From NCBI GenBank assembly GCA_030426845.1, contig JAUHXR010000032.1, positions 1-44,365 on the forward strand: a DNA stretch of 44,365 bases, read 5' to 3'. A program made the position numbers and the translations under genes. Origin of the DNA: Polyangia bacterium. Its GTDB lineage: Bacteria; Myxococcota_A; Polyangia; Polyangiales; Sandaracinaceae. Below the pieces are notes generated by a model that did no database searches, was not told where the DNA came from, and was given only the letters and a program-made list of their open reading frames with translations. Below, in pieces: positions 38,601-44,365 of this stretch; the first letter of the stretch is position 1; every line of letters starts with the position of its first letter.

Positions 38601-41582
38601 GTGAGCGACATCGATCGGGCGGCCCTCGACCGGGCCATCGAGCGCGGCCTCGCCGCGGTGTGGGCCCACCAGCTTCCGGGCGGCGCGATCGACGGGACGA
38701 ACCGAGGCGGGCCGCTCTACGCCGGCATCGCCCTCGCCGCGCGCGCGCAGATCGGCGCGCTCGACGCGCAGGATCGCGGGGCGGTGGTCGACTGGATCCG
38801 CACGACCCAGCTCCCCGACGGCAGCTACCCGGCGAGCCCGCGCAGCACCTGGGGCACCCTCGACTCGACCGCCGCGACCTACGCGGGTTTGAAGGCGGCG
38901 GGCGTCGACGACGACGACCCGGCGCGCTCGCGCGCGTGGGCGTACATCCAGCGCCACGGGGGCCTCGCGAAGGTGAACCCGATGTACTTCCCGACCCTCG
39001 CGGTGTCGGGCCTGCTCTCCCCCGAGGAGCTGCCGTCGCCGTACCTGTTCGTGCAGCTCGTGCCCTTCCTCCAGACGGTCATGGGGCGGCACTTCAACCA
39101 GTGGATCGGGATGAGCGCGGACCTCAACCCGCTCATCACGCGCGGGCTCCTCGACGCGGGCCACCGCGCGTCGTGGCTGGTCCACCCGCTGCGTCGCCTC
39201 GAGGAGGAGCGCATCCTCGACTTCATCCGCGACGTCCAGAACCCGTCGGGGAGCCTCTCGGGCGTGCTCATCTACACCGCGCAGCTCGTGAGCAGCTTCG
39301 CGCTCATGGAGGTGCCGGAGGAGGACCCGCACTTCGTCGCCGCGCGCGAGGCCCTCGTCAGCTTCCGCGTCCCGAACGAGCACGGGATGGAGTACATGCC
39401 GTGCACCGCGGAGATCTGGAACACCGCGGAGGCGATCCGCGCCACGATGCGCGCGGGCGGCGACCCGAACGAGCCCAAGGTCGCGGCCGCGATCGAGTGG
39501 CTGCTCGCGCGCCAGACCACGGTGGACGCGCCCGAGAGCTGGCAGAACCCGCGCCCGCTCGCGCCGCGCCAGGGCGGCTGGCCGTTCGAGGCGACGAACG
39601 TGCAGAACCCCGACTGCGACACGACCGCCGCCGCGCTCCACGCGCTCGCGTTCGTGCTCCGGCGCGAGGAGCTCCCCCGGGTGCGCGAGGCGATGCGGCG
39701 CGGGATCGACTGGCTGCTGCCGATGCAGAACGACGACGGCGGCTGGCCCAGCATGACGCGCGGCGTCGGGAGCAAGCCGCCCGGCCCGTTCCACAAGCAA
39801 CCTTTCTGGCCCCCTACGACCCTCCCCGAGATGCTCAAGGTGGCGATCCACCCGCCGCTCGAGCTGCAGGACCCGGCGACGGCGGCGATGACCGGCCGGA
39901 TCATCCGCGCGATCGCGGACTGCGGCGTCGACGAGGCCGGCCAGCGACAACTCCGGGAGGCGACCGCGTTCCTGGAGGCGCAGCAGTACATGGACGGCTG
40001 GTGGGGCCGCTGGGAGGTGAACTGGATCGCGGGCACGGCCTACGGCCTGATGGGCGTGGCCGGGGTCGACGTCGACCCGCGCGCCTCGTGGGTGCAGCGC
40101 GCCGCCGCGTTCATCGCCGCGCGCCAGAACGCGGACGGGGGCTTCGGCGAGGGCACCGAGACGTACCGCGACGATCACGCGAAGGGGCCCTGGCCGTCGC
40201 GCGCCGATCTCACGGGCAAGGCACTGCAGGGCCTCGTCGACGCGCGCGGGGTCGAGGACCCGGCCGTCCAGCGCGCCGCGCGCTACCTCCTGGACACCCA
40301 GCGCGAGGACGGCACGTGGGAGATGGAGGACGGCGAGTACGTGATCCTGCCGCCCGACCTCTTCTACACGAACCCGCTCTCCAACCTCGTCGACGCGGTC
40401 GAGGGCCTCGTCTACCTGCGGGAGCGGCTCGACGGCGAGCAGGACGCACCGCTGACCACCGACTGGTCGGACGACAAGCTCGACCGGATGCGGCAGCTCG
40501 GCGACGAGCGCGCGGACGCGGTGGTGAAGGCGCTCTTCGAGGCGCACTCGACCGAGGAGGTGAGCCGCGTCTTCCACGCGCTCGTGAAGAACGACGAGCC
40601 GGTCCCGGACGACCTCCCGCCGGCGGTGCGCGCCTTCTTCGACGAGACCGAGGGGCTGCCGAGCTGGGCCAACGACGCGCTCATCGAGCGCGGCGAGGAG
40701 GCGTTCGGCGAGCACGGGATGAGCATGATCTGCGGGCTGTTCTGCAGCGCGCTGCCCCACGCCTACTGCGCGGCCAAGGGGGCCACCGTGCTCCTCGAGA
40801 CCGGGCGCATGGTGAGCGACTTCACGCGCCGGATCGTCGAGACCGCGCAGTTCGTGATGGACGTGATGGCGCCCGGGGGGCTGCGCGGTGAGGGGCGCGG
40901 CCTGCGCACGACGCAGAAGGTCCGGCTCATCCACGCCGCCGTCCGCCACATGCTGCTGCAGCGCGGGTGGGATCGGGAGGCGCTCGGCGTGCCGCTGAAC
41001 CAGGAGGACCTCGCCGGGACGCTCCTGACCTTCTCGATCGTCATCCTCGACGCGCTCGACGTCATGGGCATCGCGCTGCGCCCGGAGGAGCGCCGCGCCT
41101 ACCTGCACTGCTGGCGCTGCGTAGGCCACACGCTCGGGCTGCGCGACGACATGATCCCGAAGGACCTGGAGGACGCCTACGCGCTCTACGCCGCGATCCG
41201 GCGGCGTCAATTCCGGCCGAGCCCGCAGGGACGCGAGCTGACGGGCGCGCTGCTCGACGCGATGGCGGGGTATCTGCCCGGCACGATGTTCGACGGCGCG
41301 TCCGCGGTCTACGTGCGCCGCTTCCTCGGCGACGACCTCGCGGACGGCCTGGGCGTGCCGCCGACCAACTGGACCAAGCTCGTGTTCGACGCGGAGACCT
41401 TCGTCGCCCGCCTCTTCGATCACGAGACGGAGCGGAGCGCGTTCCTCGCGAGCCTCACCGGCAAGTTCGAGCGCCGGCTCATGGAGGGCCTGTCCGCCGC
41501 CTACCGCGGCGGCAAGCAAGTCGACTTCCGCATCCCCGCCACGCTGAGCGCGCGGTGGGGGATCGCGCCGAGGTCAGGCTGA
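38601..41582 (+). CDS. Squalene-hopene-cyclase-like terpene cyclase fused to MpaB/Lcp-type heme oxygenase domain (993 aa)
   Basis: Start GTG at 38601. Residues 1-640 match the whole length of bacterial squalene-hopene cyclases: QW-type repeats (QLPDGSYP, QNDDGGWPS, QNADGGFGEG, QREDGTWEM), the strongly conserved W468-G-R-W-E-V-N-W-I, and ELQDPATAAMTGRI. The acid motif DXDDTA reads D338-C-D340-T-T-A: the middle catalytic Asp is kept, the next Asp is Thr. Residues about 685-930 match the MpaB/rubber-oxygenase (DUF2236) domain: R769-T-T-Q-K-V-R-L-I-H-A-A-V-R and YLH836CWRCVGH843TLGL, with His candidates for heme. No transmembrane helix is obvious. It may cyclise a triterpenoid or related lipid and then cleave or oxidise it. 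Both domain calls are firm; the reaction is not known. Confidence 0.88.
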   Translation: MSDIDRAALDRAIERGLAAVWAHQLPGGAIDGTNRGGPLYAGIALAARAQIGALDAQDRGAVVDWIRTTQLPDGSYPASPRSTWGTLDSTAATYAGLKAAGVDDDDPARSRAWAYIQRHGGLAKVNPMYFPTLAVSGLLSPEELPSPYLFVQLVPFLQTVMGRHFNQWIGMSADLNPLITRGLLDAGHRASWLVHPLRRLEEERILDFIRDVQNPSGSLSGVLIYTAQLVSSFALMEVPEEDPHFVAAREALVSFRVPNEHGMEYMPCTAEIWNTAEAIRATMRAGGDPNEPKVAAAIEWLLARQTTVDAPESWQNPRPLAPRQGGWPFEATNVQNPDCDTTAAALHALAFVLRREELPRVREAMRRGIDWLLPMQNDDGGWPSMTRGVGSKPPGPFHKQPFWPPTTLPEMLKVAIHPPLELQDPATAAMTGRIIRAIADCGVDEAGQRQLREATAFLEAQQYMDGWWGRWEVNWIAGTAYGLMGVAGVDVDPRASWVQRAAAFIAARQNADGGFGEGTETYRDDHAKGPWPSRADLTGKALQGLVDARGVEDPAVQRAARYLLDTQREDGTWEMEDGEYVILPPDLFYTNPLSNLVDAVEGLVYLRERLDGEQDAPLTTDWSDDKLDRMRQLGDERADAVVKALFEAHSTEEVSRVFHALVKNDEPVPDDLPPAVRAFFDETEGLPSWANDALIERGEEAFGEHGMSMICGLFCSALPHAYCAAKGATVLLETGRMVSDFTRRIVETAQFVMDVMAPGGLRGEGRGLRTTQKVRLIHAAVRHMLLQRGWDREALGVPLNQEDLAGTLLTFSIVILDALDVMGIALRPEERRAYLHCWRCVGHTLGLRDDMIPKDLEDAYALYAAIRRRQFRPSPQGRELTGALLDAMAGYLPGTMFDGASAVYVRRFLGDDLADGLGVPPTNWTKLVFDAETFVARLFDHETERSAFLASLTGKFERRLMEGLSAAYRGGKQVDFRIPATLSARWGIAPRSG

Positions 41583-41594
41583 GCCGCGTCCGCG

Positions 41595-42215
41595 ATGTCC
41601 TCCCCCCACGAGGCCCTGCGCATGCTCGCCGACGCGCCCCGGTGGCCGCCCGCACGGACCGAGGCGCTCGAGGGCGACGTCGACGGGGTGATGCTCAAGG
41701 CCTGGGCGATGCGCGTGGACCGCCGGCACGGGCGCGGCGCGTCCCGGCGGGTGCGCGCCGCGCTCGGCCCGCTCGCCGAGGCGATCCCCGACGCGCCGCA
41801 GCTCGGGCAGCGGCTCGCGGTCGCCCAGCAGCTCCGGCTGACGGAGACGATCGCGGAGGAGCTCCACGGCGGCGACCTCGCGGCCCTCGCGGCCGCGGTG
41901 CGGGACGACTTCCAGCGCGACATCCCGCTCGCCGGTCGGCTCGGCCTGCGCGCCTACGGCGCCGAGCGCGCGCTGCGCCGGGCGCCCGACGCGCACGCGC
42001 GTCTCTACGGCGACGCGGGCGAGGTCGCCGCCGAGGTCGCTCCAGGTCAGGCGACCATCACCTACTCTGGCGCGCCCCTCTTCGCGCACCCGACGTGGCG
42101 GCTGATCGTGGTGACCGCGCTCGCGGTGATGGTCGAGAGCGGGGCCGGCCACCCGGCGCGCGACGTCGAGCTCGCGCCCGACCCCGAGGCGCTCCGGGTG
42201 CGCCTGCGCTGGTAG
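41595..42215 (+). CDS. Hypothetical protein, DUF2378-like (206 aa)
   Basis: ATG at 41595, 12 bp after the cyclase stop, so probably co-transcribed. The sequence (TEALEGDVDGVMLKAWAMRVD at the start, then TIAEELHGGDLAALAAAVRDD and GAPLFAHPTWRLIVVTALAVMVESGAG) has the layout of the myxobacterial DUF2378/TIGR02265 paralogue family: helical start, middle amphipathic helices, beta-strand region near the end. That family is of unknown function. The match is by pattern only and could be wrong. Its 3' end begins the tandem repeat at 42207. Confidence 0.6.
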   Translation: MSSPHEALRMLADAPRWPPARTEALEGDVDGVMLKAWAMRVDRRHGRGASRRVRAALGPLAEAIPDAPQLGQRLAVAQQLRLTETIAEELHGGDLAALAAAVRDDFQRDIPLAGRLGLRAYGAERALRRAPDAHARLYGDAGEVAAEVAPGQATITYSGAPLFAHPTWRLIVVTALAVMVESGAGHPARDVELAPDPEALRVRLRW

Positions 42216-42263
42216 ATCGGCGCTGCTCGGTCGGCGCTGCTCGATCGGCGCTGGTAGATTCGG
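42207..42263. repeat. Four tandem 14-15-bp units spanning a stop codon and the next promoter
   Basis: Units CGCTGGTAGATCGG (42207), CGCTGCTCGGTCGG (42221), CGCTGCTCGATCGG (42235) and CGCTGGTAGATTCGG (42249) run head to tail. The first holds the TAG stop (42213-42215) of the DUF2378-like gene. The last holds TGGTAGATT, an extended -10 (TAGATT at 42255-42260) that is 6 nt before the GTG of the YdcF-type gene. Confidence 0.8.
42255..42260 (+). promoter_or_regulatory. Extended -10 (TGGTAGATT) of the YdcF-type gene
   Basis: TAGATT preceded by TGG lies 6 nt before the GTG at 42267. It sits in the last tandem unit described above. Confidence 0.45.
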
Positions 42264-42266
42264 CGC

Positions 42267-42908
42267 GTGCGCCAGCGCGCGAACCCGGGCCTCTTCGCCG
42301 CCGCGACGCTCGCGGTAGCGACCACGATCGCGAGCGCGGCCCCTGGCTGTGGCCTGCCGCTCGGCCGCGAGCTGCTCGTGCCGCCGGTGACCCTCACTCC
42401 GGCCGACGCCATCGTCGTGCTCGGGAACCGCCCCCCACGCGGCCCCGACGGATCGGTCGCGCCCGAGACCGCGCGCCGCGTCCGGCGGGGCGTGGCGCTG
42501 TTCGACGAGGGGCTCGCGCCCCGGCTCGTCGTGACCGGCGGCCCCGCGCCGGGCGGCGGCACCGAGGCCGAGGTGATGAGCGCCTACGCGCGATCGCTCG
42601 GCGTGCCGGCCGGCGCGATCCTCGAGGAGCGGGCCTCGCGCGACACGGTGGAGAACGCGCGCCTCAGCTTCGACCTGCTCTGCCCGCCAGGGGCCCGGTG
42701 CCTCCGTCGGGTGATCGTCGTCACCTCGCCCTACCACCTGCGGCGCGCGCGGCGCCTCTTCGCGTGCGCCGGCTTCGAGGTGCAAGCCGCCTCCACCGAG
42801 CTGGTGGACGACGCGGGCTACCAGGCGACCTTCACCGCCTACGAGTACGCGGTCGGCCTCGCCGGCGCGGTCTCGGACCCGTGCGGTCGCGCCCGCCCGG
42901 ACCGCTGA
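42267..42908 (+). CDS. YdcF/ElyC/SanA-type envelope protein (DUF218)
   Basis: A 213-aa protein from the GTG at 42267. An N-terminal export segment (FAAATLAVATTIASAAPGC) may be a lipobox-like signal (SAAPGC). The DUF218 core is clear: DAIVVLGN, RVRRGVALFDEGLAPRLVVTGG, TEAEVMSAYARSLGVPAGAILEERASRDTVENA, and VIVVTSPYHLRRA. Relatives (ElyC, SanA, YdcF) affect cell-wall precursor pools and envelope barrier functions. A leaderless start is likely (extended -10, 6 nt). It converges with tonB, 35 bp away. Confidence 0.87.
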   Translation: MRQRANPGLFAAATLAVATTIASAAPGCGLPLGRELLVPPVTLTPADAIVVLGNRPPRGPDGSVAPETARRVRRGVALFDEGLAPRLVVTGGPAPGGGTEAEVMSAYARSLGVPAGAILEERASRDTVENARLSFDLLCPPGARCLRRVIVVTSPYHLRRARRLFACAGFEVQAASTELVDDAGYQATFTAYEYAVGLAGAVSDPCGRARPDR

Positions 42909-42943
42909 CCGACGCCGACGGCCTCGCGGAGAAGACGCAGCTT

Positions 42944-43783
42944 TTATTGCAGCTGATAGGTAACGGGCAGCGGCAGCTCCTGGGTCTCGTCCCAGGGCAG
43001 CCCGGCCGGCGGCGCGGGTACCGTCTGCATCCCGCGCACCGAGGCGAGCGCGGCCTCGTCGAGCGTCGGGTGGCCGCTCGAGCGCGACAGGCGCACCGCG
43101 AGCACGCGCCCGGTGCGGTCGAGCCGCATCCGCAGCACGACCACCCCCTCGGCGTGCTCGCGCCGCGCGACGACGGGGTAGCTCGTGTGAGCGGCGATGT
43201 GCTGGCTCAGCGGGCCGCGGATGTAGCCGAGCAGCCGCTGGCGAAGCTCGGCGCGGCTGAAGCGCGGGCGCGGCTCGGGGGTGGCCTCGCTCGCGGCCGG
43301 CGCGACCGCCTCGCCGGTCCCCGTCCCGCCGGGGGTGCCGCCGAGCGTGCCGCCCTCCTCGCCCTCGGGGTGGGCCCACTCGGCCGGACCGGGGGCGGAC
43401 TCCGGCGCGGTGAGGACCGGCGCGGGCGGCGGAGGCTCCGCGGCGCGCGGGGTGGGGCGTGGCGGCGGCGGGGTCGGCGCGGCCGCGGGGGGAGGCGGCG
43501 CGATCTCCGGCTCGGGCTCGGGCTCGGGCTCGGGCGGGGCCGGCTCCGGCTCCGGCGGCGACTCGAGGACCACGAAGTCCATCTCGGTCGGGAGCGACGA
43601 GAGATAGACGCTCGGCGGCGGCAGGTAGCCGACCGCGAGCAGCACCGCGGCGTGGAGGGCGATCGAGGCCCCGAGCACGACCGGCAGGTTGAGGGCGCGC
43701 GCCGCCTGCGGGGTCGCGGTCGCGGTGGGCTGAAGGCGCGGGGCCGTCCCAAGCTCTAGATCGTCTGCGGCGCTGCTCTGCAC
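42944..43783 (-). CDS. tonB: TonB energy transducer
   Basis: A 279-aa protein from the GTG at 43783. One N-terminal membrane helix (about 35-55, VVLGASIALHAAVLLAVGYL) is followed by a long Pro/Glu-rich rigid spacer (EPEPAPPEPEPEPEPE and PPPPAAAPTPPPPRP) and a C-terminal TonB domain (YPVVARREHAEGVVVLRMRL, then GHPTLDEAALASVRGM). It couples the proton motive force to outer-membrane siderophore and vitamin receptors. No exbB or exbD is adjacent. The start codon is close to a GAGAA-N3-TTCTC operator, so Fur repression is likely. Confidence 0.92.
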   Translation of the reverse strand: MQSSAADDLELGTAPRLQPTATATPQAARALNLPVVLGASIALHAAVLLAVGYLPPPSVYLSSLPTEMDFVVLESPPEPEPAPPEPEPEPEPEIAPPPPAAAPTPPPPRPTPRAAEPPPPAPVLTAPESAPGPAEWAHPEGEEGGTLGGTPGGTGTGEAVAPAASEATPEPRPRFSRAELRQRLLGYIRGPLSQHIAAHTSYPVVARREHAEGVVVLRMRLDRTGRVLAVRLSRSSGHPTLDEAALASVRGMQTVPAPPAGLPWDETQELPLPVTYQLQ

Positions 43784-43793
43784 GAAAGGCTCT

Positions 43794-43820
43794 CGAGAAT
43801 GGTTCCGAGAATCGTTCTCA
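43794..43820. promoter_or_regulatory. Fur-type operator between tonB and the ChaN-like gene
   Basis: CGAGAAT-C-GTTCTCA (43806-43820) has a perfect GAGAA-N3-TTCTC core (43807-43819). A second, weaker half-array, GAGAATGGTTCCG, lies just to its left (43795-43807) and overlaps it, giving the repeated-hexamer look of Fur boxes. The operator covers the CATTCT hexamer that could be the tonB -10. Confidence 0.6.
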
Positions 43821-43952
43821 ACGAATGTGGCGCGGGCAACCGTGCCCCGTCAAGCGAAACGGATCACGGGCGCTCCGGTGGAGGGGGCCCCGCCGACCTT
43901 GGGGCGCCGCGCGCGGAGTCGGCCCCCGATGGCGGCCGGCGGACGCGGCTGC

Positions 43953-43958
43953 TACCCC
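43953..43958 (+). promoter_or_regulatory. Extended -10 (TGCTACCCC) of the ChaN-like gene
   Basis: TACCCC preceded by TGC is 6 nt before the GTG at 43965, a leaderless arrangement. It is about 130 bp from the Fur-type operator. Confidence 0.35.
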
Positions 43959-43964
43959 GCGGCG

Positions 43965-44365
43965 GTGCGTCGTAGCCTCGTGTGGTTGGCTCTCGGTCTG
44001 GGGTTCACCGCCTGCGGAGGGGCCCCCCGGCCCGAGACTCCGTCGGCCCCGGCCCCGCGGATCGTCCGCGCCTCGGACGGAGCCGAGCTGACCTTCGACG
44101 GCCTGGTCGACGCGCTCGCGCCGGCGCGCGTCGTCCTGCTCGGCGAGCGCCACGACCAGGCGGGTGACCACGAGATGCAGCGCGCGGTCACCGCCGCGCT
44201 CCTCGATCGTTCGCCGTCGACCGCGCTCGGCTTCGAGATGTTCCAGCGCCCCTACCAGGCCCCGCTCGACGCCTACCAGGCCGGCGCGATCGACGAGGAC
44301 GCGATGCTCGCCCAGACCGAGTGGGCGGACCGGTGGGGCTACGACTTCGCGATGTACCGGCCCCT
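43965..44365 (+). CDS. ChaN-like iron-regulated lipoprotein, N-terminal part
   Basis: The gene runs off the right edge. The GTG at 43965 gives MRRSLVWLALGLGFTAC, a lipoprotein signal with lipobox FTAC. The next domain contains PARVVLLGERHDQAGDHEMQ, the ExxHDxxxxH motif of the ChaN/heme-binding (Cofac_haem_bdg) family, then TALGFEMFQRPYQAPLDAY and WADRWGYDFAMYRP. ChaN binds heme at the outer membrane and is iron-regulated, which fits the position across the operator from tonB. An in-frame ATG at 43929 would add 12 residues before the signal peptide and is less likely. Confidence 0.8.
   Translation, partial: MRRSLVWLALGLGFTACGGAPRPETPSAPAPRIVRASDGAELTFDGLVDALAPARVVLLGERHDQAGDHEMQRAVTAALLDRSPSTALGFEMFQRPYQAPLDAYQAGAIDEDAMLAQTEWADRWGYDFAMYRP

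Noticed and set aside
34923-41519. A 2198-aa minus-strand open frame over the kinase and cyclase genes
   Set aside because: It is an antisense shadow of two clear plus-strand genes with all family motifs; its own sequence is low-complexity Arg/Glu/His.
42207-42263. Possible attachment site or transposon end
   Set aside because: The repeats are short head-to-tail units with no integrase or transposase nearby; slippage explains them.
43281-43607. A plus-strand Gly/Ser-rich frame over tonB
   Set aside because: It is the antisense reading of the Pro/Glu-rich TonB spacer.

Overview
The window is very GC-rich, strongly GC3-biased bacterial chromosome with about 30 densely packed genes on both strands. 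I see no tRNA, rRNA, insertion sequence, integrase, phage gene or CRISPR array. Several traits point to the Myxococcota (former Deltaproteobacteria), probably a Polyangia/Sandaracinus-like lineage. These are a MYXO-CTERM-type C-terminus (gene ending at 13655), a Cys-rich lipoprotein with a MopE-type motif, secreted TPR+PEGA and Asp-box proteins, a Ser/Thr kinase fused to an ATPase, and two sigma-factor loci. This is inference from gene content, not a database match.

Layout. (1) 1-7022, mostly minus strand: the start of an APH-like phosphotransferase, then an operon of ECF sigma factor, a zinc-finger anti-sigma fused to an EF-hand and VWA-like region, and a large secreted, membrane-anchored protein. 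(2) 7053-9141, minus: a tail-anchored SUKH protein and a two-part methyltransferase with a DPPWGG motif. (3) 9206-16486, plus: a Na+/Ca2+ exchanger, a 63-aa Cys-motif protein, and a run of envelope or secreted proteins. (4) 16532-23721: a stand-alone 2-oxoacid dehydrogenase E2 (minus), a small membrane protein, a TerB-like protein, a Lon-protease-fold/TPR protein without the catalytic lysine, a coiled-coil membrane protein, and a divergent sigma-like factor with a partner. (5) 23808-27629: Fur with an operator, rsgA, small envelope proteins and a PLP enzyme. (6) 27881-34974: pbpC and a thioester alpha-2-macroglobulin, a well-known pair. (7) 35034-42908: kinase-ATPase-TPR regulator, a squalene-hopene-cyclase-like domain fused to an MpaB/Lcp-type heme oxygenase domain, a DUF2378-like protein and a YdcF-type protein. 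(8) 42944-44365: tonB diverging from a ChaN-like lipoprotein, with a Fur-type operator between them.

Two things stand out. First, the 993-aa protein at 38601-41582 joins a full-length triterpene-cyclase fold to an MpaB-type oxygenase in one chain, next to a large signalling kinase; it is the best candidate here for an undescribed enzyme system. Second, many genes carry a TAnnnT -10 hexamer only 5-8 nt before the start codon, with no Shine-Dalgarno, so transcripts would be leaderless or nearly so. Some of these hexamers are built on the stop codon of the gene before. Iron control links two distant loci: fur and tonB/chaN share a GAGAA-N3-TTCTC operator.
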